From positions 1-14,807 of the forward strand of contig CAKUAK010000123.1 in NCBI GenBank assembly GCA_934636325.1: a stretch of 14,807 nucleotides of DNA. The letters are read 5' to 3'. The DNA comes from an uncultured Eubacteriales bacterium (GTDB taxonomy: Bacteria > Bacillota > Clostridia > Oscillospirales > Butyricicoccaceae). The notes under the pieces were generated by a model. The model saw nothing but the letters and a program-made list of their open reading frames with translations, did no database searches and had not been told where the DNA came from. Numbering within the stretch: position 1 is the stretch's first letter; every line of letters starts with the position of its first letter. This document shows positions 7,160 through 14,062 of the stretch, piece after piece. The position numbers and the translations under genes were made by a program.

Positions 7160-8170
7160 CTATACCTCGTAGACCAGATATATCGTCCCCGTGGCAAGGG
7201 CCGAGCTCCCGGCCGTCAGATCCTCCGTCCCGGCCGTGATATCCCTGATCTGGGGCTGCCCCAGCTCCTGCTGAGCCGCCGCCCCGGCCTGCACCCTTCC
7301 GCCCAACGTACCGGCCGTTATGCCCGACGCGCCATGGGAATGGGAGGTCCCGGCCTTGAGATCGAGGGCGGCCTGCACGGCACGGCTGACCGGCTTGTCG
7401 ATATCGGATGTATTGTCGACGCTGCCGAGGCCGACCTGGGCCTTGGTGTAATCCCCGGCCTTGGGCATGACGGCCCCGCTTCTGCCGTTGAAGCTGCCGA
7501 CACCCGCCCCGCCTCCGGCGGCGGCTTTTGCCACACCGGCCCAATAGCGGGCGTTATCGGTATCCTCGCCCTGCCGCGTGCCGGTACCTCCGGCGGCCCA
7601 GCTCTTGCTGACATGCGCGTCCCTCGAGGCCGACAGGGCCGATCCCGATGCCGAGGCGGCGCTTTCGGCCGCGCTCTTCTCCGATAAAAGCGCCGCTGCC
7701 GCCGAGCCTGACGCCGCGTCGGCGTGAGCCTCGACGCTCTCCAAAAGGCCGTCGATCTCATGCTGGAGCTGAAGGGCCTCTGGGGCGGTCGGCTCGGCCG
7801 GAGCGCCGTATTCGCCCGGCTTGACCTCCAGCCGTCCGGAGGCCGTCACGGCCACCGACGCCGTTCCGCCCTCATCCTCGGTGCAGCCCTCGATGACAAA
7901 GCTGCACCATCCCGGCTCTTTAAGAGGCTCTGGCGGGATCATGACGGCGTATGTCAGGTCATTGCCGTCGCGCTGATCCGCCCCGAGTATGACCGACACC
8001 GGGTCGAGCCCCAATGCATTGCGCCATACGATGCGCTTGCTGAAGCCGCGCCAGCTCTCGTCGAATATGATGCGCATACGGGTGACGTTGCCCTCGCCCT
8101 GCACACCGGCCAGCTTATGGCTCATACCGGCAAAGCTGCCGTTTATCCTGACCTCTATCTGTCTTTCCAT
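7160..8170 (-). CDS. Tail fibre protein
   Basis: This is a 336-aa elongated protein. Residues 1-115 are a folded N-terminal domain (MERQIEVRINGSFAG; IIFDESWRGFSKRIVWRNA; a strand-rich segment up to LEVKPGEYG) like baseplate/fibre attachment domains of Firmicutes phages. Residues 128-185 are a helical Ala/Ser-rich shaft. They are followed by the fibre signatures SWAAGGTGTRQGEDTDNARY (189-208) and GSFNGRSGAVMPKAGDYTKA (225-244). The tip contains HSH (277-279) within GTSHSHGASGITAGTLGG; HxH motifs bind metal in T4-type fibre tips, an analogy only. Its ATG at 8170 follows GGAGG and lies one base from the stop of the Mtd-like gene. It probably forms a trimer and works with the kelch protein in adsorption. 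Confidence 0.78.
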   Translation of the reverse strand: MERQIEVRINGSFAGMSHKLAGVQGEGNVTRMRIIFDESWRGFSKRIVWRNALGLDPVSVILGADQRDGNDLTYAVMIPPEPLKEPGWCSFVIEGCTEDEGGTASVAVTASGRLEVKPGEYGAPAEPTAPEALQLQHEIDGLLESVEAHADAASGSAAAALLSEKSAAESAASASGSALSASRDAHVSKSWAAGGTGTRQGEDTDNARYWAGVAKAAAGGGAGVGSFNGRSGAVMPKAGDYTKAQVGLGSVDNTSDIDKPVSRAVQAALDLKAGTSHSHGASGITAGTLGGRVQAGAAAQQELGQPQIRDITAGTEDLTAGSSALATGTIYLVYEV

Positions 8171-8171
8171 A

Positions 8172-8555
8172 TCATTCCTCCATCACGCCCGAGGCCTTGA
8201 GCGCCGCGATGAGCATATTGAGCCGGGCGGCGATCTGCGATGCACCGGCGCTTTCCGATATCGCATCGACGGCCGCGGCCCGAAAGGCGACATTCTTCGC
8301 CCCATCACTTGTTCCAAGCACCAGCCCGCCGCCGGTATAGGCCAGCTGCCCCTCTCCCGGCGTTCCTTCATCGCCTCCGGTCAGCGTCAGCCTTCCGAAC
8401 CTTCCCGCCGCGGCGTCGGCCGAGGCCAGAAGGATGTTGCCCCCTTCGCTTCCGACATAAAGCTCATCGGTGTCGGTGCAGAGGCCGGGCATACGCCCGG
8501 CCAGACGGGGCAGTGCGGCCTTCGGCCCGCCGTAAAGGCGTATGCTGCCCGCCAT
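8172..8555 (-). CDS. Head or tail fibre protein with Mtd-like N-terminus
   Basis: This is a 127-aa protein. Residues 1-45 (IRLYGGPKAALPRLAGRMPG, then TDTDELYVGSEGGNILLA) match the short N-terminal repeat of phage tropism-determinant/fibre proteins, where a TDT(D/K)ELYxG hairpin builds a trimeric beta-prism. Residues 60-90 are Gly-rich strands, and 95-127 form a C-terminal helix (ISESAGASQIAARLNMLIAALKASGV) likely to trimerise. Because it lies next to the capsid genes it may be a head fibre rather than a tail fibre. No C-type-lectin variable domain or reverse transcriptase is present, so it is not part of a diversity-generating system. GGGAG lies upstream of the ATG, and the gene starts one base after the preceding stop. 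Confidence 0.68.
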   Translation of the reverse strand: MAGSIRLYGGPKAALPRLAGRMPGLCTDTDELYVGSEGGNILLASADAAAGRFGRLTLTGGDEGTPGEGQLAYTGGGLVLGTSDGAKNVAFRAAAVDAISESAGASQIAARLNMLIAALKASGVMEE

Positions 8556-8556
8556 G

Positions 8557-8802
8557 CTATATCTCCCGGCTCATGCGCTCGTACTCCCCGGCCCTCTCGT
8601 CCATCAGACCGGAGGCATACATATCCTGCCTGTCCGACTGTTCGAGCACATCGGCGAACTTGCGCTTTATCATGACGTCCTCGCCCCTTTTTATAAGGCA
8701 GCCCTCGCCGTTGACGGCGACAAAAACGTCGCGGCTGTATTTATCGTTGTCCCTGAAAAGCCTGACGGGGACATATTCCTCCATGCGGTCGATCTTTTCC
8801 AT
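8557..8802 (-). CDS. Small capsid-associated protein, unknown function
   Basis: This is an 81-aa charged protein. The middle (YSRDVFVAVNGEGCLIKRGEDVMIKRKFADVLEQSDRQ) resembles a family that follows the major capsid gene in clostridial phages: a short beta-hairpin reading xVxVNGxxxxIxRGxxVxVP-like, then a helix ending in xxAxxLM. Its role is unknown to me; a capsid accessory, decoration or assembly protein would fit its place 20 bases after the capsid gene. AAAAGGAGAG precedes the ATG with good spacing. Confidence 0.65.
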   Translation of the reverse strand: MEKIDRMEEYVPVRLFRDNDKYSRDVFVAVNGEGCLIKRGEDVMIKRKFADVLEQSDRQDMYASGLMDERAGEYERMSREI

Positions 8803-8822
8803 ATTTTCTCTCCTTTTAATTA

Positions 8823-10034
8823 TCAGTTGGGCTCGCCATCAAAGGTCGAGCATGTCTCGATCCTTACCATAAAGGGCTCGACCAGCCTTTCGGCCGTCCT
8901 TACGGCCTTCCAGCCGCAGCTGCCCCTCTGGTCGAGGGGGTCGGCCGTGCCCGAAGAGCCGAGCTGCTTTACGATATGCCGGAGCCCGCCGCCCTGAAGC
9001 TCGGTCACGCCATAGGCATTCTCGCCCAGCACAAGGGTCGAATAGACCGCCCTGCCCTCTGCGCCGCCCGCGCCGGGATAGACCTTATCTCCGGCGGCCT
9101 GAACGGCGTTTTCGGTCAGGGTGATCGAGGCCGAACCGGCAGATCCCGCCGTCGCCGAGGCGACCTTGTATCTCTCGCCGCCGATGATGACATATCTTCC
9201 GGCCAGCGCCGAAGCCTCCTCCTGGCTGACAGCCTCGTTGACCGCCACCGTCTTGCTGCCCGAGACCGCCGCCGTCTTGACGGTCAGCGCCCCTGCCGCG
9301 TTCGTAAGGCCTCTGCCCTTGAAGATCTTGGCCTCGGTCGTTTCGACGAACCTGACCCCGGCTATCCTGCCGATCTCACCGGCGTACATATCCTCGGGGT
9401 CGCAGTAGGTCTTGACATTCTGCCACGCCGGGTCGGACATGAGGTCATAGGCCGTGTCGGGGTGGATGATGGCGACATAGCTGCCGCCGATCTTTTCGGC
9501 GTTCTGGGTCTTGAGATATCTGGCGGCGCGGCGAACGGCGTCGACCGTCAGATACTGGTTCCCGCCCCCTCGGCCGCCGGTCAGCTTATGGCGGCCCGAG
9601 ACCTGACCCTCGGCATACTGGACGTTGGTGCCGCCGTTGAGCACCTCGCGGGTGATGGTGTCAAGGGTGGATCCGGCCTGGGCGCCCAGCAGCTTTGTCG
9701 CCTGGACGATGTTGTTGTCGACGGCGGTCAGCACGAGCATATCGGAAAGCTCGATATATCTGCCGTACTGCCTGACGGTGGCCTCGACGGTCGAAACATT
9801 GAGCTTCTGGCCGTCGGGCGTGACCCCCTCTGTTAGGGGAGTCATGGCCTTGTCGAGGGGGCTGTAGCGGCGGAACTGGATGGTCTTGCCGCCGTTTTTG
9901 GGTATGGGATGCTTCTGGCCGAACTGGTCGTGGACCAGCTTGGGCATGGCGTTATCAATAAGATAATCGCTGTAAAAGACCCTCATCTCGGCCGAAAGGC
10001 CGCTTTCAAGCGTGGTATTTGTGTTTGTTGTCAT
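8823..10034 (-). CDS. Major capsid protein, N4-gp56 family
   Basis: This 403-aa shell protein has the HK97 fold. The N-terminal arm (LSAEMRVFYSDYLIDNAMPK) and the segment KNGGKTIQFRRYSPLDKA with PLTEGVTPDGQKL (50-78) are typical of the N4-gp56 family. So are VRQYGRYIELSDML (88-100), the AIIHPDTAYDLMSDPAW A-domain piece (189-204), and the C-terminal SSGTADPLDQRGSCGWKA (360-377). Residues about 245-328 look like an inserted beta domain (TVKTAAVSGSKTVAV; YVIIGGERYKVASA), which may protrude on the capsid surface. AAAAGGAGAG lies upstream of the ATG. The sequence is intact and full-length for the family, so a shell could be made. Confidence 0.9.
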   Translation of the reverse strand: MTTNTNTTLESGLSAEMRVFYSDYLIDNAMPKLVHDQFGQKHPIPKNGGKTIQFRRYSPLDKAMTPLTEGVTPDGQKLNVSTVEATVRQYGRYIELSDMLVLTAVDNNIVQATKLLGAQAGSTLDTITREVLNGGTNVQYAEGQVSGRHKLTGGRGGGNQYLTVDAVRRAARYLKTQNAEKIGGSYVAIIHPDTAYDLMSDPAWQNVKTYCDPEDMYAGEIGRIAGVRFVETTEAKIFKGRGLTNAAGALTVKTAAVSGSKTVAVNEAVSQEEASALAGRYVIIGGERYKVASATAGSAGSASITLTENAVQAAGDKVYPGAGGAEGRAVYSTLVLGENAYGVTELQGGGLRHIVKQLGSSGTADPLDQRGSCGWKAVRTAERLVEPFMVRIETCSTFDGEPN

Positions 10035-10058
10035 ATTTCTCTCCTTTTCCCTTTGTTT

Positions 10059-10496
10059 TTAAAGCCTGATCTCTTCGCCGCGCAGGACCCGGTCGACGAT
10101 GTCCTGCCTGTCCTTTTTGGACATGCCCCTGCCGCCCCATGTGAAGGGGGCAGAGCGCGAGGCGGCGACTCCGTTTTCCTCGGTCCTTGCGGCGTTGCTC
10201 TCGAGGCGTGAAGCCATGCGGCGCTCGGCGTCGAGCTCGGCGCTTTTGACGATCTCGTCGATATTGGCCGCCTCGAAGGCCGATGTGAAATCGCACCCGG
10301 CACGCAGCAGCTCCCTGAGCCTCGGCTTACTGAGCCCTGCCTTTATATCGAGGGCGGGGTATTTTTCGGCCAGAGCCGAAAGCTCCTCCTGCCAGCCGTC
10401 GGCCCTGCCGTATGCCTCGCGGGCGCGCAGCAGCCTTTCCATGCCGCCGCTGTCAAGGCCCGCCCCGGACTTTTTATCATTCTTTTCCCTGCTCAT
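10059..10496 (-). CDS. Putative capsid scaffolding protein
   Basis: This is a 145-aa, highly charged, helical protein with almost no aromatic residues. It reads like a small scaffold: Lys/Glu-rich N-terminus, several amphipathic helices (LRAREAYGRADGWQEELSAL; FEAANIDEIVKSAELDAERR), and a C-terminal basic/acidic helix (DRQDIVDRVLRGEEIRL). A gene of this form between portal and major capsid protein is the usual place for scaffolds, and clostridial phage scaffolds of this size end in a similar motif. The call rests on position and composition. The start overlaps the portal gene by 20 bases and is set by AGGAGGAAATGA directly before ATG. Confidence 0.6.
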   Translation of the reverse strand: MSREKNDKKSGAGLDSGGMERLLRAREAYGRADGWQEELSALAEKYPALDIKAGLSKPRLRELLRAGCDFTSAFEAANIDEIVKSAELDAERRMASRLESNAARTEENGVAASRSAPFTWGGRGMSKKDRQDIVDRVLRGEEIRL

Positions 10497-12018
10497 TCAT
10501 TTCCTCCTTTTGACTGTTCTGCGAAAGGTAGGCCCGGACGGCCTCCTTTCCCTCAAAATCCATAAGCTCCAGCGCGCCCAGGGCCTGCCCGGCCAGCTCG
10601 GGACGGAAGAACCCAAGGCCGTAAAGCTCTTTTGCCAGCTCGTTCTGGCTTATGCGGGCAAAGGGATTCTTCTTCTGGGCCGTTATGCGTATATCGAACA
10701 CCGGCCTGCGCTCTCCGCTTATGCCCCGGCCCGAATAGGTGACGAAGCTCTGGCCCTCCTGCCCCGTGACACGGAAGCATCGGCTGCCGTCGTAAAACTG
10801 GCGTATCAGCTCGAGGCAGAGCATGCCGATGCGGCTGTAGGCGCGATAGGATGCCGAGATCATATCGCGGCTGGTCTTGCTGCCCGCCTCCTGCAGTGCC
10901 GAGATGGCCGAGGCCGCCGTCACGCCCGAGCTGGTGCTGCCCGCCGAGAAATCGCGGTTGGAGGCCGTCTCCTTCATCTCGTCGATCTTCATCTGCTGCA
11001 CCCTGATATAGGCGTCGCTCAGCGGATAGGGCGTGATGGGACGCAGGCGTTCGTCGCTTATGGCACCCTCGACGTGGACGATCGGCCTGTCCCAGTCGAG
11101 GAACTCCTCCTCGTTGATGCCGGCCGTGCGCCCGGCGAAAAACCTCGGGCGGGATGCCAAGAGGGAAGAATCGAGGATATTCCTGCCCAGCCTGTCGATA
11201 TATTCCTGGGGCGCTTTGGTGACGGCGATATAGCCGAAGCCCACCGGCTGTCCCTCCATGGGAAAGAGGGTATCGAACACGACGGGGTAAAGCCCGTGGT
11301 CATACCAGCCGGTCTTTTTGTATCTCGGGTCGTCCTCGCTGGCGTAAAGCACGCGGTCTCCGGCGAACTTGCAGAAATGCAGCCTGCCGCCTTTGCGGTA
11401 ATACCAGTCGATGACCGTCACCTTTTCGCCGCTCTCGCGGCTCTGGGTGACGACGTCGATGACGTCGCCCGCGCCCTTATGGGCGGGATAGCGCAGCTCA
11501 AGCTCCTCTCTGTCCCAGCGGTGGGCGATGAAAAGATCGCGGCTCTGCTGGATATCCCTTATCCCCGGCTGCCAGAAGATATTGAGAAGGTCGATCATGG
11601 CGATGTCGATATCGCCCAGCCCGCCTTCCAGCTCTTTGTTCCAGAAAACGCCGTAGACCGCCGTTCCGTGCTTGAGCTTATACCACCAGGCGTCGGAATA
11701 TGTGTTCTCGAAGCCGCAGCGCTCGATGATGACCGGGATTATCTTCGAAAGGGCCTCGGCGTCCCGGGCATCCCCCGGCTCGCGGGGCAGGACGACCGGC
11801 TCGGGGAAATTATCCAAGTCGACGGCGTGCTTGTTGGCGATGATGTTGAAGAGCCAGGCCGACGCCGGGCCGCTGCCTTCCTTTTCGTTTCCGATGACCT
11901 CCCAGTGGCGCAGCTGCCACCAGAGCTCCTCCTCTTTAAGGCGGTTTTCCAGCGGGGCCTTTGCCCGCTTGTATTCGCGCAGGCGTGCTATGGCCTGCTC
12001 CAGCCTTTCCTGTGTCAT
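10477..12018 (-). CDS. Portal protein
   Basis: This 513-aa protein forms the dodecameric ring at the capsid vertex through which DNA is pumped and ejected. Recognised segments are NIIANKHAVDLDNFPEPVVLPRE (58-80), the clip/stem-side stretch with YKLKHGTAVYGVFWNKELEGGLGDI (113-137), NIFWQPGIRDIQQSR (146-160), and the strongly conserved SSGVTAASAISALQEAGSK in the C-terminal third. The length is normal for portals of N4-gp56-capsid phages. I place the start at 12018, preceded by AAAGGAGAGAGACAA. The frame is open to 12084, but that extension overlaps the terminase gene and looks like its shadow. It lies directly downstream of the large terminase, its usual partner. Confidence 0.88.
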   Translation of the reverse strand: MTQERLEQAIARLREYKRAKAPLENRLKEEELWWQLRHWEVIGNEKEGSGPASAWLFNIIANKHAVDLDNFPEPVVLPREPGDARDAEALSKIIPVIIERCGFENTYSDAWWYKLKHGTAVYGVFWNKELEGGLGDIDIAMIDLLNIFWQPGIRDIQQSRDLFIAHRWDREELELRYPAHKGAGDVIDVVTQSRESGEKVTVIDWYYRKGGRLHFCKFAGDRVLYASEDDPRYKKTGWYDHGLYPVVFDTLFPMEGQPVGFGYIAVTKAPQEYIDRLGRNILDSSLLASRPRFFAGRTAGINEEEFLDWDRPIVHVEGAISDERLRPITPYPLSDAYIRVQQMKIDEMKETASNRDFSAGSTSSGVTAASAISALQEAGSKTSRDMISASYRAYSRIGMLCLELIRQFYDGSRCFRVTGQEGQSFVTYSGRGISGERRPVFDIRITAQKKNPFARISQNELAKELYGLGFFRPELAGQALGALELMDFEGKEAVRAYLSQNSQKEEMNEQGKE

Positions 12019-12034
12019 TTGTCTCTCTCCTTTC

Positions 12035-13462
12035 TCATCCGATCCGCATGGCGTCGTACCGCCCCAGCTCCAGCGGATCGTCACCCATCTTCACGGCCGC
12101 CCTCTGCACCGGCGGGGGCGATATAGGATGCTCCATAAGGACATACCGGCATTCGTCATAGATATGATCCTCGCCGCCGGTATCGACGTCCTCGACGTTG
12201 GCGCTGTCGTACACCAGCTGAGGCAGCGTCCTTATAAAATTACGGCATGTCGAAAATACATAGAGCATCGGCACCCCCTCACTATCGAAGGCCAGCCGGT
12301 GGTGGAGCTGCATCTTTCCGGCCATGCGGCTGTTGTCCCCCCGGTCGAAATATACCCCCGCCCGCTCCATCATGGCGGCGACGCTCTCGCCCCGGCTCTC
12401 GTCGAAGATCGAGGGGTCGGCTATGCCGTGTATGCTGCGCCCCTTGAGGTTGGGGTCGTCGCCCTCTATCTCCCTTATGGCGGCGGCTATCCGCGCCGGT
12501 TCCCACCTGACCCCTTCGTTGGTGGTGCCGGTGCAGCCGTAAAGCTCACGCACGCGGTAGACCCTGCCGTCGTGGTCGACGGCATACCATCCCACCGAAA
12601 AGGGTCGTGTATAGCCGAAATCGAAGCCGCGGTATATGCTCCACTCCCGCGGCAGGGCAAACGGGGCTATCACATGGGTCCAGCGCCTTGTATCGTAGGC
12701 CGCCGGGTCGCACCGCCATTCGGTAAAGACCTGGCCGCTGAAGCTGTCCCAGTCGCCGTAAAGAAGTGCCTTTCTTTCGGCCTCGGGCAGCATGGCAAGC
12801 CGATAGGCATAGTCGGGGTCGTTGTCCATCAGTATCTTATTGTCGAACACGGTCGACGGGACGAATACCCGCCCCTGCCTTCGGCTTTCGACCCCGCCGT
12901 CCGGCCTTCTCAGCTCGAGCTCCTGCCATATGGTCGTCATGGGCGGGGCCGGGGTGATGAACCGCTCCTTGACCCAGCCGTGACCCCGTCCGCCAGGGTT
13001 GGCGCTGGCGCGGATATAGCATCGCGCGCCCGGTCCGCCGGGGCGGCAGCGGGATATCATATAGCTGTATTCCTCCCATGAAAACTGGGTCAGCTCGTCA
13101 AAGGCGATATAGTCGAACCGCCTGCCCTGATAATCCAGCCGGTCGGCCGTATGCTGCATCGAGCCGAAATATATCACCGCGCCCGATGGGAATACCCAGC
13201 ACCGGCGCGAGCCGTTATACCTCGCGCCCCCTGACGCCGCCGGATATATGACGGCGCTGCGCTCGATCAGCTGGGACAGCTGCGGGTATGTCTTGCGCAA
13301 TATCAGCCCCCGGTAATGGGGCAGATGCACCTGACGCAACGCCTCGGCCAGCAGAGCGTCGCTCTTTCCGCCGCCCGCCGCGCCGCCGTAAAGGGCCTCG
13401 AACTCGGTGCGCCTCATGAACTCACGCTGGCGGGGCTGGGGCGACCACAAAACGCCGGTCAT
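12035..13462 (-). CDS. Terminase large subunit
   Basis: This 475-aa motor packages DNA into the prohead using ATP and cuts it with its own nuclease. Motifs in order: a Q-motif-like PQPRQREF (8-15); Walker A GGAAGGGKS (26-34, Lys33); Walker B DYIAFDE (117-123, Asp122-Glu123); coupling motif SANPGG (153-158). The RNase-H-fold nuclease domain has acidic residues in RGFDFGYTRP (Asp281), GIADPSIF (Asp349) and EDHIYDECRYVL (Asp432, Asp436). All catalytic positions I can locate are present, so nothing suggests inactivation. The length is normal. Its ATG overlaps the stop of the small upstream gene (ATGA), with no strong ribosome site of its own, so translation is probably coupled. Confidence 0.92.
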   Translation of the reverse strand: MTGVLWSPQPRQREFMRRTEFEALYGGAAGGGKSDALLAEALRQVHLPHYRGLILRKTYPQLSQLIERSAVIYPAASGGARYNGSRRCWVFPSGAVIYFGSMQHTADRLDYQGRRFDYIAFDELTQFSWEEYSYMISRCRPGGPGARCYIRASANPGGRGHGWVKERFITPAPPMTTIWQELELRRPDGGVESRRQGRVFVPSTVFDNKILMDNDPDYAYRLAMLPEAERKALLYGDWDSFSGQVFTEWRCDPAAYDTRRWTHVIAPFALPREWSIYRGFDFGYTRPFSVGWYAVDHDGRVYRVRELYGCTGTTNEGVRWEPARIAAAIREIEGDDPNLKGRSIHGIADPSIFDESRGESVAAMMERAGVYFDRGDNSRMAGKMQLHHRLAFDSEGVPMLYVFSTCRNFIRTLPQLVYDSANVEDVDTGGEDHIYDECRYVLMEHPISPPPVQRAAVKMGDDPLELGRYDAMRIG

Positions 13463-13752
13463 TCGCCGGCTTCGGGCAGGACGACAAGGCCGCCCTCCTG
13501 TCCGCCAGTCATGCCGGAGGCCGAACGCTTGAGCTCCTCCAGCGATTTGACGACCTTGACCATTTCGCCCATGGCCTTGAAATCGTATTTGTCAAAGACA
13601 TATTCCTCTGTGACGGTGTCGCCCCCCTGTTTCTCGGTGACGATATACCTTTTGAACTGGTCGCCGTCCTTAAGGGCCTCTATGACCGCCTTTTCCATCA
13701 GTCTGGCGGCGCGAAGCTCCTGTTTGAAGTCTGTCTCCCTTATGGCCTTCAC
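13459..13752 (-). CDS. Small terminase candidate, truncated, unusual start
   Basis: At most 97 aa, placed where the small terminase lies. The N-terminal half is helical (RETDFKQELRAARLMEKAVIEALKDG), with a short charged hairpin (about 36-52). The C-terminal helix FKAMGEMVKVVKSLEELKRS resembles the oligomerisation helix at the end of small terminases. No helix-turn-helix is visible, while typical small terminases are 140-200 aa with one. The start is unclear. GTG at 13752 is fused to the Shine-Dalgarno, whereas the perfect AAGGAGGTGA (13749-13758) sits eight bases before an ATA codon at 13743. The frame is open to 13875 with no ATG/GTG/TTG upstream of 13752. Either ATA is used, or an ATG has decayed. 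Function is inferred from position. Confidence 0.6.
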   Translation of the reverse strand: MKAIRETDFKQELRAARLMEKAVIEALKDGDQFKRYIVTEKQGGDTVTEEYVFDKYDFKAMGEMVKVVKSLEELKRSASGMTGGQEGGLVVLPEAGE

Positions 13753-13861
13753 CTCCTTCCTTTTCTGCCGCTTCGCCCATCCACGATCTCCTTCCGGGCC
13801 GTGACAGGCGGCAGCTGCCGCAGCCGCTGCACTCTCCTCCGTATCGGCACGATGCCGACAT
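13670..13861 (-). CDS. Possible small Cys-cluster protein at operon start
   Basis: This 63-codon frame begins at an ATG (13861) with an excellent ribosome site (AAAGGAGGGAGGCCG) and is the first possible gene of the leftward transcript. Its N-terminus carries Cys5, Cys11, Cys14 and Cys17 (CRYGGECSGCGSC), a spacing that could bind zinc or an iron-sulphur cluster. Similar tiny Cys-rich proteins are known in clostridial prophages. Against it: the second half is Gly/Arg low-complexity and overlaps the terminase-candidate gene in another frame by about 80 bases, so it could be chance in GC-rich DNA. A third frame (13749-13850, GTG start) is also open here, and I cannot choose firmly. Confidence 0.3.
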   Translation of the reverse strand: MSASCRYGGECSGCGSCRLSRPGRRSWMGEAAEKEGGEGHKGDRLQTGASRRQTDGKGGHRGP

Positions 13862-13950
13862 CGGCCTCCCTCCTTTCAGCGCCCGCGGCGCTTGATATTG
13901 CTTCGGATATGCCGTATACTAAAGCTATCTTATCTGTTTTTGCCCTTTAT

Positions 13951-13986
13951 TTCGGTTTTCCGAAGTACAGGTCATACTATACTTCG
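13951..13986. promoter_or_regulatory. Inverted repeats over the operon promoter (operator candidate)
   Basis: There are two overlapping symmetric elements. The first is TTCGG-TTTT-CCGAA at 13951-13964. The second is CGAAGTA (13961-13967) matched by TACTTCG (13980-13986), a 26-bp span with a 12-base spacer that covers the -10 box. Four GTAC tetramers also occur at 13965, 14012, 14053 and 14065. Symmetric sites over the promoter, beside a divergent XRE gene, are what a repressor operator looks like. Binding is inference. Confidence 0.5.
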
Positions 13987-14004
13987 CATTTGCTGCTATG
14001 TCAA
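13976..14004 (-). promoter_or_regulatory. Leftward promoter of the virion operon
   Basis: On the minus strand a perfect TTGACA -35 (13999-14004) is followed, after 17 bases, by TATAGT (13976-13981). Transcription should begin near 13969 and run left into the terminase-capsid operon. This is a near-consensus sigma-A promoter, so the virion genes need no phage-specific late activator as far as the sequence shows. Confidence 0.8.
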
Positions 14005-14009
14005 GTGCT

Positions 14010-14036
14010 TTGTACTCAAATTCTGTTAAGTATTCT
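14010..14036 (+). promoter_or_regulatory. Possible promoter of the repressor gene
   Basis: TTGTAC (14010-14015) and TATTCT (14031-14036) lie 15 bases apart, about 27 bases before the repressor start. The spacing is short and the match is modest. A promoter must exist in this gap, back-to-back with the leftward one, but this particular choice is tentative. Confidence 0.3.
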
Positions 14037-14062
14037 GATTTTTGTGAAAGGTGTACAAAAAT

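Noticed and set aside
7158..7544. N-terminal extension of the kelch gene
   Set aside because: The upstream residues are Arg/Gly-rich and overlap the tail-fibre gene in another frame; the ATG at 7157 has a well-placed ribosome site.
6006..8555. Diversity-generating retroelement acting on the fibre genes
   Set aside because: No reverse transcriptase, template repeat or C-type-lectin variable region is present in the window.
10099..12126. A 675-codon open frame on the plus strand opposite the portal and scaffold genes
   Set aside because: It is fully antisense to two well-supported phage genes, has low-complexity Ala/Leu/Arg composition, and arises because the GC-rich minus-strand codons rarely give plus-strand stops.
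11672..13081. A 469-codon plus-strand frame opposite the terminase and portal genes
   Set aside because: Antisense shadow of the large terminase; no ribosome site and no recognisable domain.
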